This document shows positions 12,388 through 23,889 of a stretch of 64,000 bases of DNA, piece after piece; position 1 is the first letter of the stretch; each line of letters opens with the position of its first letter. A program made the position numbers and the translations under genes. This stretch comes from Acanthacorydalis orientalis (taxonomy: Eukaryota; Arthropoda; Insecta; Megaloptera; Corydalidae): positions 23,883,501-23,947,500 of the forward strand of contig CM068317.1 of the NCBI GenBank assembly GCA_034766995.1, written 5' to 3'. The notes under the pieces were generated by a model. That model worked only from the letters and a program-made list of their open reading frames with translations, was not told the origin of the DNA and made no database searches.

Positions 12388-12978
12388 ATTAGCCTATCTA
12401 GGCCGTGTTATCAGCGAAGATCATTTATTGAAGAAGTAAACAGGAGAATAAAAATGCGATGGAGTTCATTAGAATGAAACGCCTCGATATTTAAAGTAGT
12501 AATCCCATTCTGTTTGAAGAAAAAAATATTTGATTAGTGTATACTACGTGTCCTTACTACAGCAGCGAGATATGAGTGCTTAACGCCAAAATTATTCTGT
12601 CTCCTAACAACATAGAGAAATATGGAAAAATGCATGCTAGGAATAACAAGAAGAGATAGAAAAAGAATAGAATGGTTACAAAAACAGACCGGAGTCACAT
12701 ATGTAATAAAAAGAGTAAAGAGTCTGAAATGTTAATATTTCGGGCGTGTTGCAAGATGAGAAGACAATCGATTGACGTCAGAAAATATTAACTGGGAACC
12801 CAGGAATATAAAAAGACCGAGAAAGAGACCAATGAACAGGAAGGAGATCAATGAACAGATGTGATAAGAAAATTAAAAATTTTATTGAAAATTTGTGGAA
12901 AAGAGAGGCATTCAGTCGTACAAAATGGAAAATAATGGAAGAGGCGTTTATCCACTAGTGGATTGATAGAGGCTGCTG
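12388..12978 (+). mobile_element. RTE-type LINE, 5'-truncated decayed 3' end
   Basis: Nucleotide-level homologue of the RTE fragment at 54431-55658, in + orientation. It covers the region coding for the Tyr-Leu-Gly, MLGITRR and RKRPMNR stretches, then the non-coding tail AAAATGGAAAATAATGGAAG and CACTAGTGGATTGATAGAGG. The reading frame is destroyed by many indels and stops. It ends in a (TA)n array, as does the other copy. The target-primed 5' truncation and microsatellite tail fit the RTE clade. Confidence 0.8.

Positions 12979-12979
<1 letters not shown>

Positions 12980-13035
<56 letters not shown>
12980..13035. repeat. (TA)n tail of the RTE fragment
   Basis: Pure TA array directly attached to the LINE 3' end. 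Confidence 0.95.
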
Positions 13036-13038
<3 letters not shown>

Positions 13039-13920
13039 CAGTCGAGTGAAAATATTTTCATAAAATATAAAATAAATATTATTTTTAAACAACAAATCAT
13101 TATTATTAATATTGAACACTGGGCATTACTAGTGTTTGATATAATATGTTTAAAACGTAAACTTTGAAAATCTTCAGCTCGGCATAGGGTTTTTTTGTCG
13201 TCTCACAGAGCTGCAACGTGCATTGCAGTCGTGAAACTTGAAACGTCAATCTCTTTTTAATCCATAGCTGTAAGTACTTATCCACCTGTCGCAAACCGTC
13301 AACGGTACGATAGTGTGGCGTCAACTCAAAAAGCCGAGAATAGTTTTCGTCTGAGTTAATTAATGAATCCGCGACAACACGTTTGATGTTTTAATCGAAA
13401 TTGTTTATGTTCAAAAACGAATAATGATATTTTCGCACTTTGACGATTCGGTTTATGTTACTGAAACTTAGAGCATATATGTGTAAAAAAGGAACTGTTT
13501 CTTTTTCGCACACAATTTGTTCGAATGCACATGTTTGCATCGGACCGTCTGCAAAACTATGCTATTTTCGGGCATTGCACATGTGTGTCTATGTATGTGT
13601 GTGTGCATTTGTCTTTGACCTGTTTACATATTTTAATATCGTGTGGGTACATACGATTGCCAGAGGCCATGCTACCTTTTAATTTAAAATACGGTAAGAT
13701 GCAGTCACTTAAAGCAAAAATATAATATGACCAAGCTCTATTTCATTTAGCAATTAATAACCTTATATATAAACATAATATGTACAGTACTATAAATTAA
13801 AAAATAAATATTTTATTCTTGATATATTTCAGATATTATTTTTTTAATAATTTGTGTATGAGTTTCAAACATTTTTCTAAATCAATAACTCTCTTATAGT
13901 TCTATTATTTTCAGAGATGT
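13036..13920. other. Unique sequence, no gene recognised
   Basis: 13100-13700 has mixed composition and short open frames on both strands (13106-13324 minus; 13440-13682 plus), with no motif. I see no splice-supported exon or transposon end. Confidence 0.3.
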
Positions 13921-14180
13921 TTCTTTCTTTCATCTTACAAATTGCAAAACTTTTTCTGTTAAAAGTGTTTGCTTATACGCATTTTGATCACAATTCCGTC
14001 ACCCTCGGAGCGTTAAGGTACATGAAAATCAGTTTTTTTTGTACCTTAGCGCTCTAAACATGATTGCATCGCTATCGAAATGCACATAAGCAAAAATCAT
14101 GAATGGTTAATAATCAATTATTTAGTATTTTTGATTGAAAAAAAGTTATGGTTAATGGGATGAAAGAAAAATTCATTTTC
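13921..14180. repeat. Palindromic foldback repeat family R, copy 1
   Basis: The left arm GCTTATACGCATTTTGATC ... GGAGCGTTAAGGTAC and the right arm GTACCTTAGCGCTCTAA ... CGAAATGCACATAAGC are near-perfect inverted copies around a T-rich centre at about 14030. The outer sequence (ATAATCAATTATTTAGTATTT) is shared with the other family members at 15395, 18230, 23013, 32135, 38030, 38690, 40310, 41900 and 48196. Confidence 0.75.
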
Positions 14181-14789
14181 AGAAGTAAATTGAATCAATT
14201 TGCTAGTTCTGTATTATCACTTCTATTATTTTTAACGAGTTCTCTATTATTTTTGACAAAGATCGAGAACAGAGACAATAAAAAGAATTAAGAAACTCTA
14301 CTCAAGCAAATACTTACAAGCAAAAGTTCTATGAACTAGATTAATAAAAGATTCGTTATTAGAATAATTCAATGATCAAATACTTTTTGTAAAAAAGAAA
14401 AACATTTTTCTTATTGAAATGGCCAATCCGGAAATTTTATCAGAATCTGTTTAGCACGAAATAGTCTAGTTTTGGCGATTCGAGTTGTGTTGGCGCTCGT
14501 TAAGATGCGCGCTGCTAGTCTAAGTGGCCTTTAACTTGAGCAGATGATGTTACTCGATCCTCAGAATTGTGGAGAGAGAAGTCTTGTTTTGCTATTAAAC
14601 GTGAAGCTCTACGAATTTGATCAAAAAATATGAAGATTGGACAACACAGCTCAATATTAAGTAAGAGGAGAGAGAAATTATTGATATGATGTGGCTATCA
14701 GTTGTGAGTTGCCTGTTGTTAAGTTTGTATTGAAAAGCCATTTCTTTCGCAAGTTATAGTGGTTTTCGTAATTAGATTTTGTTTACCCC
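14181..14789. other. No gene seen; includes flank of mariner relic
   Basis: AT-rich. 14700-14790 may be the 5' untranslated part of the mariner relic that follows. Nothing else is recognised. Confidence 0.3.
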
Positions 14790-15310
14790 GGCAATTTTAA
14801 AGATGGATCTGATTGAAGAGTAACGCGTTTATGTAAAATTTTGTTTTAATCCTGTAAAGGCAACGGCAGAAACACTTCAACTTTTGGAAACGACTTTTGG
14901 AGATGATGTTCCGAGTCGGGCCACATGTTTTAAGTGGTTCACATGCTTTATGAAATCAGAACTTGAACCGAAGATAATAAAAGACCGGGTAGATTTTCAA
15001 ATTTCAAAACTCATGGTTTCATTTATAAGTTAATAGTGTATAATTCTGTTGCTTTGTAAGTTATTTTTTAAAGAAAATGTATGATTTCATTCATGCGTCC
15101 GTAGAGATAGGTATACAAAAATCGCCGTAAACCTAGTGTTAAAGATAATCACAAAGAAGTTCTAATACTGTTTTGAAAAATAGAAAAAACGTTGGAAAAA
15201 GTGATTGGCAAAAGCGGGTCGGTGAGGGGTCTACTTTAGGAGGTCTAATTGTAATTTGTATTTTACCTTAATAAAAAGAGATTATTCGAGTATTCACCGT
15301 ACTTTTTGAT
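14790..15310 (+). mobile_element. Mariner relic: transposase N- and C-terminal ends, catalytic core deleted
   Basis: From ATG at 14802 the + strand reads MDLIEE, stop, then VKFCFNPVKATAETLQLLE and DDVPSRATCFKWF. This is the first helix-turn-helix region of mariner transposases (VKFC..GKTA.ET...FGDD..SR....WF). After about 15160 a RWKK-type tail (15190-15250) and AATAAAAAG resemble the C-terminal end and poly(A) signal. The DDE core is absent, and a piggyBac-like terminus lies in the gap. Precise ends not determined. Confidence 0.55.
15034..15138. mobile_element. Short piggyBac-like MITE or solo end in the mariner relic
   Basis: The right end GGTATACAAAAATCGCCGTA then AACCTAGTG|TTAA matches the inverse of the piggyBac terminus at 26181 (CACTAGATTTACGGG ... 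GTATACC). TTAA occurs at 15139-15142 and at 15030-15033. The right end is clear; the left boundary is a guess from the TTAA. Confidence 0.4.
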
Positions 15311-15394
15311 CACTTCTCGTATTGCCAATTTATAACAGTGTATATATATATATATATATATATTAATAACAGTGTAATTTTTTTTCTACCTTAG

Positions 15395-15545
15395 TTAAGC
15401 TTTTAAAGATGATGACAATGTTACAGAAATGCATATATATAGAAATCAAAAATTACCAATTATCATTTATTGAATATTCTTCGTCAGACAATTTTTATGG
15501 TTTGTAGGGAGAGAAAAGAATCCATATGTGAAAGCAAATTTAGTC
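15395..15545 (+). repeat. Family R repeat, right half
   Basis: Reads TACCTTAGTTAAGC, then ATGATGACAATG, AAATGCATATA, ATCATTTATTGAATATTC and TTTATGGTTTGTAGGGAG, the same order of blocks as the right arms at 40450 and 41990. Confidence 0.55.
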
Positions 15546-15781
15546 ATAGTGCTAGAACTATATTGTTACTTTCCTACTTTCTATTTCTTAACTTTGTTAT
15601 TGTTGAAAGAAAATGTACAAAAATCAAAGCACAATACAATTCAATTTAAAAATACATAATCTGTTTTATGAGTTGTAATGTACATGACTTTGTAAAGAGG
15701 ATAATTATCTCAAATGTTTAACAACCTTGAAGTTAACTCTGTTCACAAATAAGTATATATATAAACATAAATAACATTTCA

Positions 15782-15786
<5 letters not shown>

Positions 15787-15814
<28 letters not shown>
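15787..15814. repeat. (TA)n microsatellite
   Basis: Pure TA array. Confidence 0.9.
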
Positions 15815-15817
<3 letters not shown>

Positions 15818-16128
15818 CGTGTAGGTGTAAATGAATTCTTGTATGAAAAAATTGACCACGTATGTATATACACGTACATTCTTAATACATAGAAGTATGT
15901 AAAAACTGGCGCCGTTAAACCGACACCTGTCTCAATCGTCTGGGGCCCAAGTTCCCACCCATACGTACGTAAAACTTGTAGACTTGTCGCCGGCGGCCTC
16001 ATCTCACGTCTTCGGACTGACCATTGGGGCCAAATGAGCGTATCGGCGCTGTGTGACACACCTGACCATTGTTTTGAATTACAAATCTGGTCCAGCAAAT
16101 ATATTTAATTGTTACAATGAATCTTTTA

Positions 16129-16130
<2 letters not shown>
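15815..16130. other. GC-richer unique segment
   Basis: 15900-16060 is clearly less AT-rich than its surroundings (CGCCGGCGGCC within). A minus-strand open frame covers 16098-15733 (WGLxGPQ-like text, no motif). I could not assign it; it may be a transposon end or a conserved non-coding block. Confidence 0.3.

Positions 16131-16206
<76 letters not shown>
16131..16206. repeat. (TA)n microsatellite
   Basis: Pure TA array of about 75 bases. Confidence 0.95.
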
Positions 16207-16211
<5 letters not shown>

Positions 16212-16689
16212 GAGTATATTAAACTATTTACTTATTTATACCACATTTTTGATTTTTGAATTATAGCCTGATAAATGAACTTTTATTTTCTACTTCTCTA
16301 TTTTCTACTTCTGAACTTTTCTTTTATGACCGTGTTAGCTATTTATTCTAATTATTGTTTTTATATCTATTATTATATGGGTTTCTTAGACTAGTAAGTG
16401 TTACTGGTATTCGATTACAATGTTTTCGGATTTTGAATCATTTAAGCAACTTAACAAGACTTTGCAGTCAACATGTGTTTGAATATAAAAAAATAAGAGT
16501 TTAGGTTGTACAGCGATACCTTTTTTAATTTCTTTCGGATTTTGCCCGTAGTCTATAAATAACAATTAAAAAATATTTCTATTCAAAATTGTTCATGAAT
16601 GTTATATTCGTAGCTTTTTGAAAAATTACATACGATTACAATTTTATTATTTTTCCATTCTTAAAAGGACAATCAAGTTATCATTGTAT

Positions 16690-16910
16690 ATTTTTATACC
16701 TATGATCCCGTCGATGCGTTGTCCTGTTCGTTCCTCGCATTCGTCCTTTTGGATCTGACACTTTGTTATCCATTACTTGTTCCGGCATATGTACCATCTT
16801 AAAGAAGATGTTAGATGCTCAAGGATCACTAACATCTACCTGAAGATCACACATTTGTGGATAACAGAGAGTTAATCAAAAAGGACGTAGACCATCAGGC
16901 CAAAAATAAT
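16690..16910. repeat. Foldback repeat family F, copy 2
   Basis: Starts TATACCTATGATCCCGTCGA. The arms GTCCTTTTGGAT and TTATCCATTACTTG are answered by GTGGATAACAGAGAG and ATCAAAAAGGAC, giving a stem about 80 bases long around CATCTTAAAGAAGATG. Confidence 0.7.
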
Positions 16911-16940
16911 ACTGTTAAATTTAACTGTAATGTTTTAATA

Positions 16941-17469
16941 TTAGGTTGGTAGAAAAATAATTGCTGTTTATGATCTTTAAATTATATACATTTTTCTCTT
17001 TTATGATTTTTCTATCTGTTTCAAGTGGTCTAGAACTATTCAACTTCTTACTTTTGTGCAAGCTCTCGAAATTTTGTGCTTGGTTCTGATTCAACTAACT
17101 CCTTCAGTTGGTCGTTGTGAACTGAAGAAGAACGCCTGCGTACTTTCATTTTCAATGCACTTGTCCTCAACACGAAATTTTTGGAACCACCATTGCACCG
17201 TACGTTCCTTAACAGTACCCACATGAAAAGGATCGTTTAGTTTTCAAGCAGTTTCTATTGCTTTGAACTACCGTTTTGAACTCATATAAAAATGTTTTTA
17301 TTTGCTTCTTTTCGATTTTTACTTCAATAGCTCAGTTTGAAGCAAAATTAATAATAAAACCAAAGTCGATGTTACCAAAATACAGATCAAAAAATGCACA
17401 TTAAAATGATATTAACATAAATACGACAATTCAGAAAACAAAATCACAATTATTTTCTTATCAACCTAA
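16941..17469 (-). mobile_element. Mariner deletion derivative (TTAGGTTGGT family)
   Basis: Left end TTAGGTTGGTAGAAAAATAA, right end in inverted form finishing ATCAACCTAA, with TA on both sides (16939-16940 and 17470-17471). The minus strand carries the N-terminal transposase region in broken form (ESEP..., RELAQKL-like codons near 17070). The 529 bases lack the catalytic domain. Confidence 0.8.
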
Positions 17470-17800
17470 TAATTTACTAATAATTCACCTTTTGTATGAC
17501 ACTGAACTAATAAATTTACTAAAAGAATAATACATACTAAAGAGAATTGTGTTAAGAAAAAACCTACGTTTTATGATTTTTTCAATACATTATTATTTAG
17601 ATAACATCCCCCAGTCGCTAAAGTTATATGTTTCCATCTAAAGATGTAAAACGTTGTCCTTATTTATTTATATTCAATTTATTATTAAAAAAATCTAACG
17701 TTTTTATATAACAATTCCATATTCTAACTTTGAAATGAAATGACTGAAAAAAATTAAGGTTAGAATTCAGAAAGTAAAAAATCACAATTATTTTTCAGCT
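17470..17800. repeat. Block duplicated with the mariner at 39757-40060
   Basis: From the mariner end the sequence TAATTTACTAATAATTCACC ... CCAGTCGCTAAAGTTATATG ... TAACAATTCCATATTCTA is found again, about 90% alike, directly after the related mariner at 39193. The last 60 bases (AAAAAATTAAGGTTAGAATT ... TTTTTCAGCTTAA) are a further decayed mariner terminus. Confidence 0.65.
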
Positions 17801-17890
17801 TAATAAATATGGCTACCAATGTCTTTTTAACCGTTTGCTCATGAATAGTATATATCCGAATCAATATAAAACACGCTTATGCACATGCAC

Positions 17891-17975
17891 CTCTCTCTCC
17901 CCCTCTCTCCCCCCCTCTCTCCCTCTCTCTTCCTCTCTCTTTCTCTCAATATATATATATATATATATATATATA
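17891..17975. repeat. (CT)n/(TA)n compound microsatellite
   Basis: Polypyrimidine CTCTCC tract running into TA repeats. Confidence 0.95.
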
Positions 17976-18229
17976 ATGAATAATAATTATAATTCGAGAT
18001 GTCTCTCTGTATATGTAGAGCAATCGAACACGATTAGTTGCGATAGTTCTAAGAATTATCAACATGAGAAGTTAACCAACATTGATCTATCACTTGAATA
18101 AGTTGTAGTTACCAGTTGTTTTCACAATGTTGATACAATTTCACTCAACTCATAAATCATCGAATTTTTTCATCATAATGGCGAAATGTTAATTATAGAG
18201 CGTTACAGAATAGAAAAATCTTAGATTCT

Positions 18230-18395
18230 TTCTACCCAATTAGATTTTTCTGAATTTTAGTTCTATGATGATGATGTGTTTCAATGACAAGACTATTAAA
18301 ACGCATATAACCAAGAATCAAAAAGTATCAATAATTCATTATTGAATATTCCTGATCAGAAGTTTTTCGTGGTTGAAATATTAATTTCTAAGAAG
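18230..18395 (+). repeat. Family R repeat, decayed right arm
   Basis: Carries ATGATGATGATGTG, AAAACGCATATAACCAAGA, ATTCATTATTGAATATTCC and TGATCAGAAGTTTTTCGTGG in family order. Confidence 0.5.
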
Positions 18396-18899
18396 TGTGT
18401 TTAACAGTAGTGATAACACTATATTATCATTTTTGAATTGTAGCCAGATAAATCGACTTTTTTTATTTAAAATTAGAAAATATTAAGTTCTGTTTATAAA
18501 AGTACTTTGTTAAATTTCTGTAGATTTGTTTTTAAAACACGATTCTTTTTGTACGAAGTGTAAATGTCCACCAACCTTTTTTATCATTTTTGAAAAAACT
18601 CGAAAATATAGATTCAAATCATATTCAGCAAGACAAGTTCCTCTACGTTAATCCACGTGCCACATCTGTAAGTACAAGAATGTATGGTGGAATTTTCTCA
18701 AGAGAATACTTTCCAATTAATATGATTTAATTCATTAACATTTTTTTAATTCACTTATTCATTTTTTATTCATCTACATTTTTATCTTACAGAACAAAGC
18801 CACAAATAAGATTTCAATTATGTAATAAACAGCTCAAAAATTCTTCTTTCCGACATTATCAAACTACTGGAAGTTACAAGGAACAAAAATCAAAATACA

Positions 18900-18900
<1 letters not shown>
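18396..18900. other. AT-rich sequence, no gene seen
   Basis: No recognisable coding or transposon sequence beyond faint similarity to the outer flank of family R. Confidence 0.3.

Positions 18901-18972
<72 letters not shown>
18901..18972. repeat. (TA)n/(GA)n microsatellite
   Basis: Compound array. Confidence 0.95.
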
Positions 18973-19070
18973 GCAGTAGCTTTTTGTAAATTAAATTATG
19001 AATATGTAAATTATAAAATGTAAATCATTGATATATATATAGTTAACTTCATATTTCATTTAAAAATATC

Positions 19071-19073
<3 letters not shown>

Positions 19074-19160
<87 letters not shown>
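19074..19160. repeat. (TA)n/(TATG) microsatellite
   Basis: TA array with TATG interruptions. Confidence 0.95.
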
Positions 19161-20429
19161 AAAGAACAAAGTAATAGGATCGATGAAAAATCGTATCTAT
19201 TGACCCGGACCTTTCAGACTCGCGATGATGACTGGCAGACAGTGAAGATGTGGGCGTACGTTCGCGCAGGCATTAACATTGCATTATCGACTTGTAATTA
19301 AACGGTGTTATCGGTTCAGTAGTTTACCTGTGGAGTTGATGTTCGGCCAATCGGAAACGATATATGTATGGGATTTTTTTTTCATTACTACTTTTTTTGT
19401 ATAGCATCAGGGCTCTTTGTAACCGTGTCGATTAATTTATTTTCACTCACAAATATTTATATACCTATACAATAAAAACGCTCATATTTATGTATCTCCC
19501 TGTGTTGTGTGTATATATATATATAATGTGTGTGTGTGCGCGCGTGTGTTATAGCAGGGATAATTGCATGGATGGGGCAGCAATTCGTACTTCAATTTAG
19601 CTTCAGTTGAAATTTTTATTCGATTACGTTTTTGCTTAGTGGCCAGCAAACGCGCTAAACATCTTGCCAATAATTTTCTCATATTTAATTCTTCCGTTAT
19701 AATATGAAATTTCTGTTCATCTGAGATTCTCGTAGCCTTGGTGATTTTAAATACCTTTACTCGGCAGTCTCCTAAAACAATATAGTGTTCTTTATTGATG
19801 ATTTCTGTTGTTATGCACCTTTTAGACGTCCATTACGGGACTCATTTTTCATGTTTGTATTACCCAACTTAAATTCTTGGCCAATTTTTTTACAGTTATA
19901 AATGAAGGTGCATTTTACATTTTTCATCTAGCTAAAAATGTCCGTCGGTGCTAAATCTTTCTTAATAAAAAAAACTCACTGCAGTATGTTCAATTTTATT
20001 AATTTTAAAAAATACACCGAGACGCCCTTATTTAAACATATATTTACAACAAACTGTTTAACAGATTGACTTGATATTTCACAAATATTCATAAGACAGC
20101 TATACAAATCAGCAAAAATTTTAGATATAGAATTGGAATCTATATGCCAGGTTGCGAACTTTTCTATAAAACCTTAATTATAATAATAATAACAGTATAG
20201 ACAATTGTTTCTAAAAAATGAGATTTAGGCAAAAAAATAAAATGTTTAGGGAGGACCAAATTCATTCAGTATATCCGTTAGAAGAGGTTGTTATGAAAGT
20301 GAATATTTGTATAGAAAACTACTAACCAAAATCTATAGGGTGGGTCATCAATCTTACTACAAAAAGAAATTTCAACAGTTTAGTCATTTTGAATTGTTTT
20401 CTATATTTTTTCCTTTATTGTAATCAGAA
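19161..20429. other. Unique sequence, no gene seen
   Basis: 19160-19370 and 19560-19800 are less AT-rich and free of recognisable transposons. A 64-codon minus-strand frame at 19682-19488 has no motif. The rest is AT-rich. Confidence 0.3.
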
Positions 20430-21140
20430 TTTTAATTTTTTTTTACAATAATTTCTTTTAGATAGCCTCCGTCTTCAGTAACGCAATACCTTGCGCGTAC
20501 TGAAATGTTATTCACTACGGTAGTTAATATTGTGCGGGGTGTGCCTTCAAAATAACAGCCGTAAATGACGCCTTCAGCTGATCCCTAGTGCGTGGATTTG
20601 TTTTGTAGACCTCTTTCTTGAAATACCCCTGTAAATAGAATGTGGTCGAAATATACCGTTAAGATCGAAATGTGCCTCTTCCGACATAAATAAACAATTG
20701 ATAAAATTTTCGTGTTAAGCAAATCGCAACTCTTTCTGAGAAAATTCTAGCTAAATCGGTAGCTCTTCAGTATTAAAACTGCTTGTCAGTTGAATTTTAT
20801 ATGAAAATAAATTTAAATCCTCATGCAGTATCTGTGACACAGTCCTTTGACTCAACCACTTGTTGCAACCAGTTGTCTAGTGGAAATTCTTGAATTATTA
20901 TCGTTGGTCGCGGCTACTGCGGCGATGTTCTCGCATGTGCGAACTGCTGGGTTTCGATGGTAAGGCGTTCCTTTAACACTACCTGTCTCATTGAATTGTT
21001 TTACGAACCGAGCGATTGTCCATCGGTTGGGAATATCGCTTACTCCTTCATTTCTCAATACTCATTCGACAGCAATTACAGATTTCAACCTGAAGTATAA
21101 TTGTACTACTCTAATTCGTTGATCATCTTAAACCCTTTTC
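20430..21140 (-). mobile_element. Tc1/mariner-superfamily transposase relic
   Basis: The minus strand 21058-20852 encodes DIPNRWTIARFVKQFNETGS, then VRTCENIAAVAATNDNNSR and ISTRQLVATSG. This matches the paired helix-turn-helix of transposases common in insect genomes (RxTIxRLVxKFxETGSV ... VRTxENIxAVxxxV ... STRRLA). Downstream on the same strand HFDLNG-type (about 20680) and RxxHNIN-type (about 20540) catalytic-domain remnants follow with frameshifts. Terminal repeats not identified. Confidence 0.65.
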
Positions 21141-21529
21141 ATTTTAAAAATTTTATTTAATGCCAATTATTCTCGAAAAAAATAATTAAAAAAATTAAAT
21201 TAATATTTACTTTTTTTTTGGTAGCACGATTGGTACCACATCCCGTATTTGAATACTTTCTCATTCTATCAGTTAAATTGTTATATCTGTATCTAAATGT
21301 GTTGTAGCTGTGTTAGATTTTTATTTATTTTTATCTTATATTTTTTATTATTGTAACACAATATTTATTAATTGTTGAAACGATTAACTTTAAAGTTATT
21401 TATTTCTGTAAATATGAGAGCTAGTTAGACACCTAGGATTAAATTTTTACTTTTGATGTTTTATAAAAAATCTTTGATGATATTTAAGGTTCAAGTTACA
21501 TAAGAATCTACTTGTTTACAAATATTTAA

Positions 21530-21536
<7 letters not shown>
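21141..21536. other. AT-rich sequence, no gene seen
   Basis: May include the 5' end of the Tc1-like relic; nothing else identified. Confidence 0.3.
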
Positions 21537-21576
<40 letters not shown>

Positions 21577-21662
21577 CACACACACACACACATTGTATAT
21601 GTATGTATATTTGTTTATGTACTGAAGTGTACGAGTGTGTGTGTATATATATATATATATAT
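21537..21662. repeat. (TA)n, (CA)n, (GT)n arrays
   Basis: Two dinucleotide arrays with a short spacer at 21594-21637. Confidence 0.9.
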
Positions 21663-21885
21663 TGAACACGTGTCGGCACCGAGGTCCGCCTTATATCTAT
21701 TTAATTTATTGGTAACAGTACGTACATAAAAATTGTGTGTATATCGGATGCGTAGAACAGTACGTGGATTCTATGTAGACACGAAACATCGGTCCGTGTG
21801 ATCTCTCACGGGTTTTAGTTTAATTGAACACGGCTACTTCGGATGAAATTTATGAAGTGACCGCAGGTCTTACAGCTAGTTCAAA

Positions 21886-21886
<1 letters not shown>
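21663..21886. other. GC-richer unique segment
   Basis: CGTGTCGGCACCGAGGTCCG and later CACGGGTTTTAGTTTAATTG. No coding potential seen; candidate conserved non-coding sequence. Confidence 0.25.

Positions 21887-21916
<30 letters not shown>
21887..21916. repeat. (TA)n microsatellite
   Basis: Pure TA array. Confidence 0.9.
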
Positions 21917-22378
21917 GGCGTACGAAGTGGGACAATATAGTTCATGGAATGCATTTATTTATTCTCAGAGAAAAGAAAACTGGCGGTGGTCGAATTCTTA
22001 AATAAAAATTAATTTTATTTTAAATGAGGAAATAAATTGGTGTTATAGGAAATACATATAAATCAAATGGATGTAAATCGAAAGTGGTCTGAATTGTGTA
22101 AATACAATGTTTTAAATCACAGACTCCGATAAAAATATTTTCCTTTGAAGTTTTTAAAGTTTATAATTTGGTATTATAAAAATGTTTCTGACAAATATGC
22201 ACCTTGAAGCGATAGTTTTAATACGATAGTTTGAGTTGTTCTTCATAGCAGGAGTATTTTCTTATAACTCCTTAGTTATAAAAAAATATTCATAAAAATA
22301 ATTAATATAAATTATTAAAGAAGAATAGAGAGAGTAACTCAGAATCCTCATCCTTAGGAGGATTCGGAGTTTATCTCT
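21917..22378. other. AT-rich unique sequence
   Basis: No gene seen. A short inverted pair, GAGTAACTCAGAATCCTC and GAGGATTCGGAGTTTATCTC, at 22333-22375 can form a hairpin. Confidence 0.35.
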
Positions 22379-22397
22379 CTCACACCCACACACACAT

Positions 22398-22435
<38 letters not shown>
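22379..22435. repeat. (CA)n/(TA)n microsatellite
   Basis: Compound array. Confidence 0.95.
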
Positions 22436-22437
22436 TG

Positions 22438-23012
22438 GATCAGTGCAAAAGTTCGTATATTATTCAATAGTTGGTATTAAGGGTGCCGCATGGCGGCGCT
22501 CGTGGTTGAAATATATTCATGAAATATATATGTTGAAATATATCATGTTTGAAAAGTGACAGTCACAGCTGTCAAAAGAAGATTATGGCGACTCTTTTGG
22601 TGCTCTGTACTTGGTATAATCCACTATAATTTTTTGAATCGTGGAGAAACTACAACAGAGAGTTATTGTCAAGAAATCGACAAAATCCACCAAGAATTGT
22701 GACGTCTGATCACCGCACTGGTCACTCGAAAAGGTCCAATTCTGCTGCACGACAATGCACGATCCACGTCGCACGATTGATCCTTCAAAAGTTGAATGAA
22801 TTAGGCTATGAAACATTGCCTCATCTACCATACTCACCAGACATCTCGCCAACTGATTATTCACTTGTTTAAGCATTTCAACAACTTCTTACATGATAAA
22901 ATCTTCAACAACCAAGCTACTGCCGAAAGTGCATTTCGAGATCTTAACTCAAAAACTGCAGAATTTTACATCACCGAAGTAAATAAACTTATAAGCAATG
23001 TAAACTCATAAA
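22438..23012 (+). mobile_element. Hsmar1/cecropia-type mariner, decayed catalytic half
   Basis: Starts with the terminal-like GGATCAGTGCAAAAGTTCG. The + strand encodes, with frameshifts, LLHDNARxxVARLILQKLNE (about 22735-22800; second catalytic Asp in HDNA), then LGYETLPHLPYSPDIS and PTDYS (third catalytic Asp at about 22855). The KHFNNFL...FNNQA.AE.AF tail and YITEVNKLI follow. This order matches SETMAR/Hsmar1-type mariners. The N-terminal half is missing and the 3' side runs into a family R repeat. Confidence 0.8.
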
Positions 23013-23107
23013 CAATCATCAAATGATCAATAATCAATTACTAAACATTTTTGATCAGAATTCTTTGTATTCTTTTAAATGAAAAAAATATTTTATTTGT
23101 TTAATTA
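23013..23107 (+). repeat. Family R repeat, right half, fused to the following mariner MITE
   Basis: CAATCATCAAATGATCAATA, ATCAATTACTAAACATTTTT and GATCAGAATTCTTTG are nearly identical to 48380-48432, and both are followed by the same mariner derivative. Confidence 0.65.
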
Positions 23108-23489
23108 TTAAATTGGTAGGAAAATAATTGTGGTTTTTGTTCTCTGAATCCTAACCTTACTTTTCAATGAAAGAGTTATTTCATTGTGTTCATATTAATA
23201 TTATTTTAAAGTGCATTTCTTGATTTGTATTTTGGTAACATCGACTTTGGTTTTTATTAATTTTGCTTCAAATTGGGCTATTGAATTATAAATAGGAAAG
23301 AAGCAAATAAGAGAAAAAATTTTGCACTCTGGAATTTAACACCACCAGAATAAATAAACTTGTAATTAATTGGCAAAAATGTGTCGATTCTAGTAGTGCT
23401 TATTTCGATTAATAATGTTAATTACTAGCTGAAAAAAATGGATATGAAATTGAAGATCATAAACCGCAATTATTTTTCTACCAACCTAA
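23108..23489 (+). mobile_element. Mariner-derived MITE (TTAGGTTGGT family), 382 bp
   Basis: Begins TTAAATTGGTAGGAAAATAA and ends TTTTTCTACCAACCTAA, with TA before it. It carries the family's non-coding ends (TTTGCTTCAAATTGGGCTAT, GGAAAGAAGCAAATAAGAG) but no transposase. Near-identical copy at 48469-48854. Confidence 0.8.
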
Positions 23490-23889
23490 CATTTTTAAAT
23501 GCTACGGTGGCATTTTAAAGTCCTAAAACAAGAAAGTATGATTGATTCAATTTAAAGTACCGAATTATTTCTTACACTCTGTATGTATATATATATATAA
23601 TAAATAATGAAAATATAGTAAATATTTACACGTCTAATACCAGTACACAATTTGATTTTTTTCAAAAGTTGACATTATCATGCTTGATTATTGAGCTTTA
23701 CTAAATTGTATGATATTCGAAAATGTAAATCTGAAAACATCTTTAAAGAAAGTTTAGTAGAACTAGTAATTTTTCATAGATAATATATAATTGATAATAA
23801 CAATTACGGTTAGCATACATATTAATGCCTTCAATTGTAATATTCACAGAATTTTATTATAGCGCACACCTTACATAAATATATATATA
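23490..23889. other. AT-rich sequence, no gene seen
   Basis: Contains a short TA run at 23586-23600; otherwise unassigned. Confidence 0.3.

Noticed and set aside
15733..16098. 121-codon minus-strand frame
   Set aside because: Half of it is TA-array translation and the rest has no recognisable motif or conserved start.
22583..22876. 97-codon minus-strand frame
   Set aside because: Antisense shadow of the Hsmar1-like mariner catalytic region, which reads correctly on the + strand.
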